IMG/VR virus record: IMGVR_UViG_3300014720_000017
Location: 1 to 64,000 of that record
Source of the DNA: a virus
DNA: 64,000 nt
Direction: 5' to 3' (one strand)
The first letter of the stretch is position 1; each line of letters begins with the position of its first letter. Under the pieces are notes generated by a model that was not told where the DNA came from, ran no database searches, and saw nothing but the letters and a program-made list of their open reading frames with translations. Below, piece by piece: positions 8,723-17,627 of this stretch. Made by a program: the position numbers and the translations under genes.

Positions 8723-11140
8723 TTATCCTTGTCCTAAATCTCTATAATATCTAAAACCTGTTCTAGTCGGTGCTTGATTAGAAGTTGTTCTAGTCGATAC
8801 TGTGCTTTCTGTTGATGTTGAACTGGTGTTAGAAGCTAGTTGTGTAGTGGGGTCCCCATCATCTATAGGGCTAGTACTTGGAGCTTCCTGTTCTTTAATG
8901 TCAATAGCCCCAGCATCGGTAGGAGTTACTGTGCCCGACCGGTCTTCATCAGTTACTTCTGGTCCTTGGGGGCCTGGCATCCTAATACATTTGAGTTTTT
9001 GTTTCCATTGTCCATCAGAAAAAGTGTTTTCACACATCACGACTCGGTATATGCCGCCGAACGGACTTTCTTTACCGGCCTGTGAAAAATCATACAATCC
9101 AGTTGTTTCATTAATATCGGTGGGAGTTCGAAATGTTAGATAGATGTAAACATTGCCACTTTCATAGTTCATGGTTCCGTCGTTGGTAATTTGGCTGTTA
9201 GGTGATGGAGCGTCTGAAAAATAATTAGCTATTCCGCTGTCTACAAGCCAGTAAGGATCTCCGAGTATTTCGAGATTTACGGTAACTAAATCGGCACTGT
9301 TACCGCTGAGAAAGGCCTGTTGAAAAGTTTCTGCTATGTTCTGTTCTACTGTCTTATCTGAATTACCGCCCTTGTAACCCTTTAACAATTTAGGATCTCG
9401 TTTAGGTCTAGCTCTACCTAATTGTGCTGCCTGTGAAGATAGCGCACTACCCTGCCCTGTGCCTGTGTTTGCATTGGTTCTTTCCGCTGGTTTCTGGTCT
9501 TGATTAGCAGTTTTTGATCCGCTCTTTTCCGCCGAGGGATTAGCCCCTGTGTAAAATAAATTGTTAATTTCTATATCGAATCGCGTTACATCAACATTTT
9601 GACCGGTGTAGATATATTGATATTCTTTCACTACCGATTTCATTAATTCATGATATCCCACAGGTGCAGAACTAGGATTAGCAAATATAGATTGATGTAT
9701 AAAGTAGGGCACTACTCTATAAGTAATTTTTTTAGCGTAATCTCCTATTAACGGATCATATTCTAAAAGTTCTATCTGTGCATCTAGTTTAAACCATTTG
9801 ATATATCCTTCTGGAGTAGTTTTTTCGTTAATGGCATTAAATGCATATTTAGAACTCAACACTATCTGATTAATAATAGAAGTCAGTGACTGTCCCTGCC
9901 CAAATTGAAAAGCTCGTTGCTTAGGATCTATAGTCATCCCATCTCTTTTCACTAGTCCTGTTTTTTCATCTATACTGTCTCCAGCTCGTTTAAAAATATT
10001 GGCGCCGCCTCTCAATTGATCGAAGCCGAGACTAGACCTTCCTATTTCATTAATCGGCAAGTTTGACACATCTGCTTCTACACTAACTCCAGAATCAAAC
10101 AACTCAATGTCTCCCTCGTTTTCTTCTTCGACAGGATCTACTGTAGCTGAATTTCTCTTTTCTTTTTTTCCTGCAGAAGAATACCAAGTGCTACTGGTTT
10201 GAGGAAATTGTATAACATATCTATCAGGATAAGCAATACGCTCTGTTTCTTTTAATTTTTGTTCGTTACGATTTAATACCGCTGTCAACCCGTCTGGACT
10301 GGTCTGTAAAACTTCAGCTACTACACCTTGTCCTTTAATATCTCCGGCTATTTTTAAATCGTTATAGGTTGTATTAATAGCATCTGAAAATGCCTGATGA
10401 TTATATGGAATGCCTTCTACTTTATAGTTAGAACCCGCTTCAGTAACTGTAAATTTCATAGAAACCAACTTCATCACAAAGAATTTTGGTCTGATTGAAC
10501 TTATAGGTACTCCCAGTTCGTCGAACCCTTTGATATCCATTCTTAGAACATACGGACAGTTGTCAAGGTAACTGAGATATCCAGCCTTTATTGCAGCATT
10601 CTGCATGCTCTGTAACAACAGTCCCATAGATTGAGGTTCTATAATTTCAAAACTAAATTTTATGGCATTACTGTTTCCAGTTTTTTCATTGGCTCCGATA
10701 ATGCTGTTCATAACAAAATTATTAATAAAATATTCCGGAGCTCCGAATGCAGTGTTCACACGTTGGTCATCAAATCTTCCACCGGAACTAAACACAATAT
10801 TTTTCAGTTCACTGGTACTATTTCTATATGATGCTGGATCATTAAACTGCTGAGGAGTCAATGCGGCCAGCGTCCATAATATGGTGCTGGTGGCAAACTC
10901 TTCCATAGGATTAGGAGTTAAAGATGGTAAATTTTTTGTTGCAGCTGAAGATAATTTTTTTGGATCGGCTGCTATACTGCTTTTACCGTCCTGAATAGGA
11001 TTGGTTGCTCTCGCAATCAAATTTTCTGTGGAGCGAAACACTGAATTTATATTAAAGCCAGCAGCAGTATCAAACGGGATTACAGAAGTTCCGTCTGGTT
11101 TTTTAATTTCTAAAATTCTTCCTAGTTCTCTTAAAGCCAT
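8723..11140 (-). CDS. Large baseplate hub protein (gp27 position)
   Basis: An 805-aa protein starting MALRELGRILEIKKPDGTSV. Residues about 170-260 (FSFEIIEPQSMGLLLQSMQN; PYVLRMDIKGFDELG; KFFVMKLVSMKFTVTEAGSN) look like a beta-barrel tail-tube or hub module, and residues about 400-540 contain a second beta-rich part. A low-complexity Ser/Thr/Gln linker lies near 550-600 and another forms the C-terminus. It sits between gp53 and gp5, where the gp27-type partner of the gp5 spike would be expected. I see no direct motif for gp27, so the function is inferred from order. The stop is 3 bases before the gp5 start. Confidence 0.6.
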   Translation of the reverse strand: MALRELGRILEIKKPDGTSVIPFDTAAGFNINSVFRSTENLIARATNPIQDGKSSIAADPKKLSSAATKNLPSLTPNPMEEFATSTILWTLAALTPQQFNDPASYRNSTSELKNIVFSSGGRFDDQRVNTAFGAPEYFINNFVMNSIIGANEKTGNSNAIKFSFEIIEPQSMGLLLQSMQNAAIKAGYLSYLDNCPYVLRMDIKGFDELGVPISSIRPKFFVMKLVSMKFTVTEAGSNYKVEGIPYNHQAFSDAINTTYNDLKIAGDIKGQGVVAEVLQTSPDGLTAVLNRNEQKLKETERIAYPDRYVIQFPQTSSTWYSSAGKKEKRNSATVDPVEEENEGDIELFDSGVSVEADVSNLPINEIGRSSLGFDQLRGGANIFKRAGDSIDEKTGLVKRDGMTIDPKQRAFQFGQGQSLTSIINQIVLSSKYAFNAINEKTTPEGYIKWFKLDAQIELLEYDPLIGDYAKKITYRVVPYFIHQSIFANPSSAPVGYHELMKSVVKEYQYIYTGQNVDVTRFDIEINNLFYTGANPSAEKSGSKTANQDQKPAERTNANTGTGQGSALSSQAAQLGRARPKRDPKLLKGYKGGNSDKTVEQNIAETFQQAFLSGNSADLVTVNLEILGDPYWLVDSGIANYFSDAPSPNSQITNDGTMNYESGNVYIYLTFRTPTDINETTGLYDFSQAGKESPFGGIYRVVMCENTFSDGQWKQKLKCIRMPGPQGPEVTDEDRSGTVTPTDAGAIDIKEQEAPSTSPIDDGDPTTQLASNTSSTSTESTVSTRTTSNQAPTRTGFRYYRDLGQG

Positions 11141-11141
11141 A

Positions 11142-11441
11142 TCACACTCCTAGAAACTTTGATAGATTACTTTTCTTAGGCAGATATATGGCTGTGCCTG
11201 GTCTGAAATCATAGATAGGATCTTTTATCACTGACATATTTCTTTGCACAAATACCCACCATAATTTAGGATCTCCATAAAGATCATAGGCTAATAAATC
11301 CGGTCTGTTACGATATTGATTTTCAATCACATATCTAACATCGTCTGCTTCAGAAGGCACCGGACGAATATCTAACAGTTCCAGATAAAAATTATTTTGT
11401 TGAGTGTTGGCCCACGGACTTGCTTTAGAATATTTTGCCAT
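11142..11441 (-). CDS. 53: Baseplate wedge protein gp53
   Basis: A 99-aa protein. The family pattern is visible: N-terminal SPWANTQQNNFYLELLD, central RYVIENQYRNRPDLLAYDLY followed by G-D-P-K-L-W-W-V-F, and a C-terminal RPGTAIYLP. gp53 clamps neighbouring wedges together in the T4 baseplate; the C-terminal part of this family resembles LysM folds. Its start overlaps the stop of the upstream gene by one base (TAATG), so translation is coupled. Confidence 0.85.
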   Translation of the reverse strand: MAKYSKASPWANTQQNNFYLELLDIRPVPSEADDVRYVIENQYRNRPDLLAYDLYGDPKLWWVFVQRNMSVIKDPIYDFRPGTAIYLPKKSNLSKFLGV

Positions 11442-12721
11442 TAGATATATCCTACTCGACCTTTTTCTCCTGCAAGACTACCACGTGAATAATCTTGGAG
11501 ACTGAATTTACGCATTCTAGCTCTGGTATATACTGGCGATACTGTCACTGAAATTGTGCTGAGGACCGGTACCCATGTAGTAGATCCAAATTCCTCACAT
11601 TTAACATAATTAACATCATCCTTGAGGTCTACTGAAAAACTTTTTATAATCACTGGTGTATTGTTAAACACACTGGCTCCATAGCCTTTGAGGATACAAA
11701 TAATCGGAGGATTACCAGCTAGTTCTCCTTGACCGAAAAACATTTTAGTTGCTGTTTTGAAAAAGGTAGTAGCAGCTATCCAATATGCCGCATCGCTGGC
11801 TGTTTCGCACGAAAACTCTCCAGAGATCTGTATGTCATCTACCATGCTGCCTTTATAGGCATAGTTGGTGTAGTTATTGTGTGTTGTATTAATTGGTGTA
11901 TACTCCGCCTTGGTGGCCACTGTGATACTAGGTAGGTATGGCCATACCACTCCGCCTGTGAGTTTCAATCTTTCAAATATAGGACTATCAAAAATATTCC
12001 ATTGACAATCTATTCTTACACGCCAATCATTTTTCGAAGAAACATTTAATTTTATTGGTTCTCCGTTTTTACTAAACACATCCGCTCCCTTTGGAAGATT
12101 GGCTCCTCTCTTTAAGCTAAGTATATTGTTAAGCATACCGGCAGCTGCACTAATTTGTCCTGCAGCTTTCAGCAGACCCCCAGCAAGGCTGCCGCCTGTT
12201 AATTTGTTTATAGTACCGGAGATATCTGCCGCAATGTTACTGGTTGAGCCTGCCACTGATTGCAATGAACCTATTGCACCACTAAATTTACTTTTAGCAG
12301 CATCAGCGAATCCTCCAAGCCCTGTTTCAGCACCCGAGGCACCTAAAGATGCCTGCAACTGGGAGATTCCTTGTTTTACATTACCGGTAAATCCGTTAAG
12401 GCCCGATCCTATCTCTCCAGATGCTTTAGAAATCTTGTCGTCTAATTCAGCTTTGGCCTGTGCAAAATTTCCAGGTAATTGGGCCGCGTCAGCTTCCTGG
12501 GTTTGTTGTATTCTAGAAGAAACCCCTGCTACTAGACTTGCGAAAGGGTTAACCGGGGGACCACTAGAACTGTTGCCAAATCCAAATGATGCGGTCAATG
12601 ATTCATTTAGCTTGCGGTTGTTGGCCACTTGCTCTGCAGTGATGCCCTCGGGATCACCGCTGGCAGCATTTATTCTTGCGGCTTCTTCTGCAGGGGTTTC
12701 AGGATAGGTTTTTCTCGCCAT
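11441..12721 (-). CDS. Baseplate tail-tube junction protein (gp48/gp54-like)
   Basis: A 426-aa protein, first gene of the minus-strand baseplate operon. Residues 1-205 are Ala/Gly/Ser-rich and helical, with a hydrophobic Gly-rich stretch; residues about 215-400 form a beta-rich domain (SKNDWRVRIDCQWNIF; GVVWPYLPSITVATKAEY; DIQISGEFSCETASDAAYW; VNYVKCEEFGSTTWVPVLST) typical of proteins that seed the tail tube on the baseplate. In marine T4-like phages gp48 lies beside gp53, which favours gp48 (tube cap), but gp54 cannot be excluded. An ATAAATA motif lies 27 bases upstream. Confidence 0.65.
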   Translation of the reverse strand: MARKTYPETPAEEAARINAASGDPEGITAEQVANNRKLNESLTASFGFGNSSSGPPVNPFASLVAGVSSRIQQTQEADAAQLPGNFAQAKAELDDKISKASGEIGSGLNGFTGNVKQGISQLQASLGASGAETGLGGFADAAKSKFSGAIGSLQSVAGSTSNIAADISGTINKLTGGSLAGGLLKAAGQISAAAGMLNNILSLKRGANLPKGADVFSKNGEPIKLNVSSKNDWRVRIDCQWNIFDSPIFERLKLTGGVVWPYLPSITVATKAEYTPINTTHNNYTNYAYKGSMVDDIQISGEFSCETASDAAYWIAATTFFKTATKMFFGQGELAGNPPIICILKGYGASVFNNTPVIIKSFSVDLKDDVNYVKCEEFGSTTWVPVLSTISVTVSPVYTRARMRKFSLQDYSRGSLAGEKGRVGYI

Positions 12722-12747
12722 TTTGAACAGATTTCCTTGTTATAGAC

Positions 12748-12754
12748 TATTTAT
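12748..12754 (-). promoter_or_regulatory. Late promoter (ATAAATA) of the minus-strand baseplate operon
   Basis: The minus strand reads ATAAATA 27 bases before the ATG at 12721, in the 82-bp gap between the divergent baseplate operon and gp55. It matches the T4 late -10 element. The plus strand of the same gap has AT-rich host-promoter-like sequence before gp55, too weak to call. Confidence 0.55.
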
Positions 12755-12803
12755 TATTAGGAAAATATGCTATTATATTACTAACCACGGAGACATATAA
12801 TCA

Positions 12804-13646
12804 ATGACAGTGCCCAAGATCAAGTATTTGACCAACAAAGACCTACTGAAAGAAATACACCTTAGTAAAAATACCTATTGCAGCTACCTCAAACCAGAAT
12901 ATGGATTCTATGATCTCATAGTACCTAATCTAGCTAAAATCAACATAAGAACCATAGCAGAGGCTAAAAGAAATTGTGCAGCTAGACTCAGCAAACAGGC
13001 ACACGAAGCAGCGGTAATAACCGGAGGTAAAAAACTACCTGCTAAAGAATTTGAAGTAGATTACAAAAAGATGCGCAAGGAAGATCTCATATTCCGTGTG
13101 ATGACCTTTGAACATATACCGTTGGCTCCGGGTCGCAAAAAGACGTTGAAGAACACCGCGGACAGTCATGACAAAGTTAATTTTCCTCCATTCCAACATT
13201 GGAAGTTCGATGACAAAGGTAATATCAGTTGTGTTGGCAAGAGCCACTGGAAAGGTGATCTCGAGCACGGTGAATTCTCTAAGGATCACGGTCAGATGAC
13301 CAACGATCTCGCTCGCATGTTTATCAAGCTCTGTGAACGCTATGCTACCAGAGGCAACGTTCGAGGCTATACCTACAATGACGAAATGCGTGGGCAGGCC
13401 ATCTTACAACTCACTCAGATAGGACTACAGTTCGATGAATCCAAATCCGATAATCCTTTCGCTTATTATACCGCTGCTGTTACTAATTCATTCGTGCGAA
13501 TCATCAACATTGAAAAACGCAACCAAAACATTCGAGACGACATTCTTGAAATGAACGGCATGAATCCTTCATGGACCAGACAGAACAGCGGCAGCGGCCC
13601 TGTGATATCCTCCGGGCCAGTCTCAGACGGCGGCGATTGGGATTGA
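12804..13646 (+). CDS. 55: Late-transcription sigma factor gp55
   Basis: A 280-aa protein. gp55 is the minimal sigma factor that, with sliding clamp gp45 and gp33, directs host RNA polymerase to TATAAATA late promoters. The conserved sigma-2-like segment is at residues about 170-250: LARMFIKLCERYATRGNVRG, then YNDEMRGQAILQLTQIGLQF, NPFAYYTAAVTNSFVRIINI, EKRNQNIRDDILEMNGM. The length is larger than T4 gp55 (185 aa) because of an N-terminal extension of about 100 residues, common in marine relatives. A GGAG lies upstream of the ATG. It is followed by gp47 and gp46. Confidence 0.93.
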   Translation: MTVPKIKYLTNKDLLKEIHLSKNTYCSYLKPEYGFYDLIVPNLAKINIRTIAEAKRNCAARLSKQAHEAAVITGGKKLPAKEFEVDYKKMRKEDLIFRVMTFEHIPLAPGRKKTLKNTADSHDKVNFPPFQHWKFDDKGNISCVGKSHWKGDLEHGEFSKDHGQMTNDLARMFIKLCERYATRGNVRGYTYNDEMRGQAILQLTQIGLQFDESKSDNPFAYYTAAVTNSFVRIINIEKRNQNIRDDILEMNGMNPSWTRQNSGSGPVISSGPVSDGGDWD

Positions 13647-13677
13647 TCTCTAATCGCAAAGGTCGTACAATATATCT

Positions 13678-14688
13678 ATGAATCTATTCAAAAAGGTAGC
13701 CTGTTTCACAGACATACATTTTGGTCTCAAGAGTGGTAGCCGAACCCATAATACCGATTGCGAAGAATTCGTCAAGTGGTTCTGCGAAGAGGCAAAAAAA
13801 GAAAATTGTGAAAGTTGTGTGTTTTTAGGTGATTGGCATAACAATCGTTCGACCACAGATGTCTCCACGATGAACTACACCGTGTCAAACTTAGAACGCT
13901 TGAGCAAGAGTTTCGACACCGTGTATTTCATCTTAGGCAATCACGATCTGTTCTACAAAGACAAGCGTGAGATCAACTCCATAGAGTTTATGCGCCTGTT
14001 TCCTAACATCGTTCCTATCAAAGATACATTCACAGACGGCGATGTCACTATCATGCCTTGGCTGGTAGGGGATGAATGGCAGGCTGTGCCTAAGATCAAG
14101 AGCCGTTACATATTCGGTCACTTAGAATTGCCCAGCTTCTACATGAACGCCATGGTGCAGATGCCCGATCACGGACAATTACAGAGCACACACTTCCAGA
14201 ATCAGGAATGTGTGTTCTCCGGGCACTTCCATAAACGGCAGACTGGACGCAATATCACTTACATAGGCAATGCTTTTCCGCACAACTATGCGGACGCCGG
14301 AGATGATGAGCGAGGAATGATGATCCTCGAGTGGGGCAAGGCTCCTGTGTATAAGACCTGGCCCGATCAGCCTACCTACAGATTGTTCAAGCTGAGTCAG
14401 ATCATCGACACCCCAGAAAAACTGCTGCGGCCTAAGATGCACTGTCGCGTGACCATTGATTTACCTATCACATTCGAAGAAGCTAACTTTATCAAAGAAA
14501 AGTTCATGCCTGAATATGATCTCAGAGAACTGATGCTGATACCTGAAAAGGTAGAAGTAGACGCTACTTCTGCACCAATCGACATCAATTTTGAAAGTGT
14601 AGATACCATAGTGATGAATCAGATCAATGCCATTGACAGCGATACCTTTGACAAGAGCCTGCTGTTGGAGATATACAACGACCTATGA
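13678..14688 (+). CDS. 47: Recombination nuclease subunit gp47 (Mre11/SbcD-like)
   Basis: A 336-aa calcineurin-like metallophosphoesterase. Metal-binding motifs are all present: TDIHFG (D12, H14), GDWHN (51-55), GNHD (87-90) and GHFHK (182-186). With gp46 it forms the complex that resects DNA ends for recombination-dependent replication and repair. Length matches T4 gp47 (339 aa). The last codon overlaps the gp46 start by 4 bases (ATGA), fitting stoichiometric coupled synthesis. Confidence 0.94.
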   Translation: MNLFKKVACFTDIHFGLKSGSRTHNTDCEEFVKWFCEEAKKENCESCVFLGDWHNNRSTTDVSTMNYTVSNLERLSKSFDTVYFILGNHDLFYKDKREINSIEFMRLFPNIVPIKDTFTDGDVTIMPWLVGDEWQAVPKIKSRYIFGHLELPSFYMNAMVQMPDHGQLQSTHFQNQECVFSGHFHKRQTGRNITYIGNAFPHNYADAGDDERGMMILEWGKAPVYKTWPDQPTYRLFKLSQIIDTPEKLLRPKMHCRVTIDLPITFEEANFIKEKFMPEYDLRELMLIPEKVEVDATSAPIDINFESVDTIVMNQINAIDSDTFDKSLLLEIYNDL

Positions 14689-16463
14689 TTAAAATCAAGA
14701 ATCTAACTGTGCGTAACTTCATGAGTGTGGGCGCACAGACTCAAGCCATCGACTTTGATCGCGGACAGCTCACACTGGTCTTAGGTGAAAACTTAGATCT
14801 AGGAGGTGACGACTCTGGTGCAAGAAATGGCACAGGCAAAACCACTATCATCAATGGTCTCAGCTACGGCATCTACGGACAGGCCTTGACCAATATCAAA
14901 CGTGATAATCTAATCAATAAGATCAACGGCAAGGGCATGCTGGTCACTGTGACCTTTGATGTAGACGGTGTTGAATATCACATCGAACGGGGTCGCAAAC
15001 CCAACATACTGAAATTCAGTGTCAATGGTGAAGAACAGCAGCTCACAGATCTAGACGAATCGCAAGGTGACAGCAGAGAAACACAGAAAAGCATCGAAGA
15101 ACGATTCTGCATGAGCCACGACATGTTCAAGCATCTAGTGGCTCTAAACACCTACACAGAACCGTTCTTGGCGCAGAAGGCAGCAGAACAACGTGCTATC
15201 ATCGAACAGTTGTTAGGTATCACATTGTTAAGTGAAAAAGCAGATGCTCTCAAGGAACAGATCAAGCTGACCAAAGACAGTATCAGCACTGAAACTACTC
15301 GTGTAGAAACTGTTAAAGCCAGCAACGAGCGCATACAGCAGAGCATCACTGCCCTAGAGCGTAAGCAGAACATGTGGGAAGAAGCCAAGGAAAAAAATCT
15401 CGAAAATATTCTCAAGAGCATCGATCATCTAAGTCACATCGACATCGAACAAGAAGTGGCTGCACACAAGGCTCTGGCTGTGTATAATCAACTGCGCAAA
15501 GACATCAACGAAGTCACTGCTCAATTGAATCGTGCTAGGCTAGATCAAAGCAGAGAAGAAAAACTGCGTGATCGATTAGCAGCAGAAATCGCTACTCTAG
15601 AACGGCATCTCTGTCATGCCTGTGGTCAAGAATTTCATGATGCCAAGCACGACGAAGTTATGGCTGCAAAACGCAAAGATCATGCCGCTGCCTGTGCAGA
15701 ATATGATCTACAGACTGCGAACATCTCTGCCTATGAATCAGCACTAGTAGATCTTGGTGCACTAGGCGATTGTCCAACAGTGCAGTATGATACCTTGGAA
15801 GAGGCGTTAAATCACAAGAACACATTAACCAGTTTAGAAAAAGATCTCGAGATTAAGGCCGCAGATGAAAATCCCTATGATGAACAGATCATCGAGCTCA
15901 AAGCCACTGCGGTACAAGAGATCGATTGGAACTACATGAACGAACTAGTGCGTGTCAAAGACCATCAGGAGTTTCTGTACAAATTGCTCACAAACAAAGA
16001 TAGTTTTGTACGCAAACGCATCATTGATCAGAATCTCGCATTCCTCAATCAACGCCTTACCTACTATCTGGACAAGATCGGACTACCACACACCGTGGAA
16101 TTCCAAAATGATCTCACTGTGATCATCACCCAACTGGGCCAGGATCTAGATTTTGACAATCTGAGCCGCGGGGAACGCAATAGATTGATACTTTCTCTGA
16201 GTTGGGCTTTCCGTGATGTATGGGAGAATCTCTATCACGGCATCAATCTGTTATTCATTGACGAATTAGTGGATTCAGGCATGGATGCTTCAGGAGTAGA
16301 ATCCAGTATCGCTGTGTTGAAAAAGATGACCCGCGAGCGTGACAAGAATGTATTCTTAATTTCGCACAGAGATGATCTAACCAGTCGTGTGAATCATGTG
16401 TTGAAAGTGATCAAAGAGGGAGGGTTCACTAGTTATTCAACAGATATCGAAATAGTATCATGA
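14685..16463 (+). CDS. 46: Recombination nuclease ATPase subunit gp46 (Rad50/SbcC-like)
   Basis: A 592-aa SMC-type ATPase. Walker A is GARNGTGKTT (45-54). Long coiled coils flank a zinc hook C-H-A-C near residue 310. The ABC signature LSRGERNRLILSLSW is near 492-506, Walker B LLFIDELVDSGMD near 522-534, and a switch histidine lies in LISHRDD. It works with gp47 in end resection and, in T4, host DNA degradation. Size is close to T4 gp46 (560 aa). Its stop overlaps the next small gene by 4 bases. Confidence 0.94.
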   Translation: MIKIKNLTVRNFMSVGAQTQAIDFDRGQLTLVLGENLDLGGDDSGARNGTGKTTIINGLSYGIYGQALTNIKRDNLINKINGKGMLVTVTFDVDGVEYHIERGRKPNILKFSVNGEEQQLTDLDESQGDSRETQKSIEERFCMSHDMFKHLVALNTYTEPFLAQKAAEQRAIIEQLLGITLLSEKADALKEQIKLTKDSISTETTRVETVKASNERIQQSITALERKQNMWEEAKEKNLENILKSIDHLSHIDIEQEVAAHKALAVYNQLRKDINEVTAQLNRARLDQSREEKLRDRLAAEIATLERHLCHACGQEFHDAKHDEVMAAKRKDHAAACAEYDLQTANISAYESALVDLGALGDCPTVQYDTLEEALNHKNTLTSLEKDLEIKAADENPYDEQIIELKATAVQEIDWNYMNELVRVKDHQEFLYKLLTNKDSFVRKRIIDQNLAFLNQRLTYYLDKIGLPHTVEFQNDLTVIITQLGQDLDFDNLSRGERNRLILSLSWAFRDVWENLYHGINLLFIDELVDSGMDASGVESSIAVLKKMTRERDKNVFLISHRDDLTSRVNHVLKVIKEGGFTSYSTDIEIVS

Positions 16464-16690
16464 GCACAGACAGTCATGATCGCATGATTAAAGCGTTCCA
16501 AGAATACTTTAAGTGGCAAGAACGGTTTGAATATAAACATTCAGACGAAGCAGGCATTAAGGCACGATATTGGCTATCAGAAATACGCAATGAGGCAAGT
16601 ACAAGACGAAAAGAAATACAAGAAAAAAGAGAAGAACGGCGAAAAGCCAGAAAAGGCATGAGAGGCAAACCGCTCAACATAACTAAGTGA
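16460..16690 (+). CDS. Small charged helical protein, unknown
   Basis: A 76-aa protein (MSTDSHDRMIKAFQEYFKWQ...). The middle (DEAGIKARYWLSEIRNEA) is an amphipathic helix and the C-terminal third is very rich in Arg, Lys and Glu. It overlaps gp46 by 4 bases (ATGA) and ends exactly before the GTG of the next gene, so it is part of the recombination operon and probably a nucleic-acid- or nuclease-associated accessory. I do not recognise a family. Confidence 0.7.
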   Translation: MSTDSHDRMIKAFQEYFKWQERFEYKHSDEAGIKARYWLSEIRNEASTRRKEIQEKREERRKARKGMRGKPLNITK

Positions 16691-17125
16691 GTGCTGTGGA
16701 CGTATCAAAATCAACTAGTAGACGAAATACCAGAAGGCTATATTGGCTTTGTTTATCTCATCACCAATCTACAGACCGGGCAGAAGTACATAGGCAAGAA
16801 ACTTGCACAGTTCAAACGCACCAAACCACCACTCAAAGGCAAACGACTTAAACGCAGAAGCACAGTAGAAAGCGATTGGCGCGAATATTGGGGTTCATCT
16901 GATAGGTTACAAGCAGATGTCCAAGCATTAGGTCCGAATAATTTCACGAGAGAAATACTTTATCTTTGTAAATCTAAGGCAGAGATGTCATATCTAGAGG
17001 CTAGAGAGCAGTTTGAACGCAGAGTTTTAGAGTCAGATGACTATTATAATGGCATTATAAACGTCAGAGTTGGCGGCTCAAACACGCTTAGACAGCGTAT
17101 CGAAGAACATAAAAAGGCAAAATAA
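16691..17125 (+). CDS. GIY-YIG family endonuclease
   Basis: A 144-aa protein with a GTG start directly abutting the preceding stop. The GIY-YIG fold is indicated by GFVYLITN (19-26) and KYIGKK (32-37), a catalytic-type Arg in DWREYWGSS (about 62-70), and a Glu in the YLEAREQF helix. These nucleases nick or cut DNA; in T-even phages relatives include host-degrading EndoII (denA) and Seg homing enzymes. No C-terminal DNA-binding modules (NUMOD, helix-turn-helix) are visible, which argues against a homing enzyme and for a DNA-metabolism role with gp46/47. Confidence 0.75.
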   Translation: MLWTYQNQLVDEIPEGYIGFVYLITNLQTGQKYIGKKLAQFKRTKPPLKGKRLKRRSTVESDWREYWGSSDRLQADVQALGPNNFTREILYLCKSKAEMSYLEAREQFERRVLESDDYYNGIINVRVGGSNTLRQRIEEHKKAK

Positions 17126-17595
17126 CAGCGGTTTTTGGCTAGCGCAGGCCTAAATTCGTGCGCTCTAAACCTGGTCAATCGTGGTCGCAGGGACGGAATT
17201 CCATGCCGCAGTGGTACTCAACTACTACCCATTTATGGATGAGGATCGCTTAAAACCTGCGATTTAGTTGTTTGAAAAGTATTGTAAGGGTAAAAGGAAG
17301 GGAGAAAAACCCTACGTTTACTAAAGTGTTAGCGTATTTTAGTAAACCGCCGTCATATGAAGACGTGGCTCGAGGTACCGGATGACCGCCTCTGTAATGC
17401 CATAACGCTATTGTGTGCTTGTCAACTCGGATAATGTACTATCATCGCCCGGCAACGGGCGAAGTGTGGCTGAACAATCTGGATAATGCTAACTTTGCGC
17501 TTCGCGCAAAAAATTTTTGCATCTAGCAAAAATTAAAAAGAAAGAAAAGCGATGAGCGTAAGCGAAATCGCAAAAGAGCTTTAGCTCTTTATACA
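17126..17595 (+). other. Hairpin-rich non-coding region, possible structured RNA
   Basis: About 500 bases without a convincing ORF. Visible elements: a 10-bp inverted repeat 17316-17325/17338-17347 with a 12-nt loop; an imperfect direct repeat, 17413-17439 and 17464-17493, both containing GGATAATG; between them a 7-bp GC stem with a GCAA tetraloop (17445-17462); a 7-bp stem 17494-17510; a 9-bp stem 17512-17534; and a 7-bp stem 17573-17590. The repeats and GNRA loop suggest an RNA rather than spacer. The strand is assumed to be that of the flanking genes. I do not recognise a known class. Confidence 0.45.
17512..17534 (+). terminator. Terminator-like hairpin
   Basis: AATTTTTGC pairs perfectly with GCAAAAATT around a 5-nt loop, directly after a 7-bp GC-containing stem (17494-17510). 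There is no long U tract after it, so termination is uncertain; it may be part of the structured RNA. Confidence 0.3.
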
Positions 17596-17596
17596 A

Positions 17597-17603
17597 ATAA
17601 ATA
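17597..17603 (+). promoter_or_regulatory. Late promoter (ATAAATA) upstream of the 495-aa gene
   Basis: ATAAATA lies 24 bases before the ATG at 17628 and just after the last hairpin of the non-coding region. It would drive the three-gene unit ending at 20609. Confidence 0.5.
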
Positions 17604-17627
17604 ACTATAAATCATTGAGATGACTAA

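Noticed and set aside
12099-12707. 202-codon Pro/Leu-rich frame antisense to the gp48-like gene
   Set aside because: Composition mirrors the Gly/Ala N-terminal part of the real gene; no Shine-Dalgarno or homology recognised.
17464-17493. Thiamine-pyrophosphate riboswitch
   Set aside because: Only a short piece resembles the 3' conserved half; the CTGAGA-containing arm is absent upstream and the next gene has no thiamine link.
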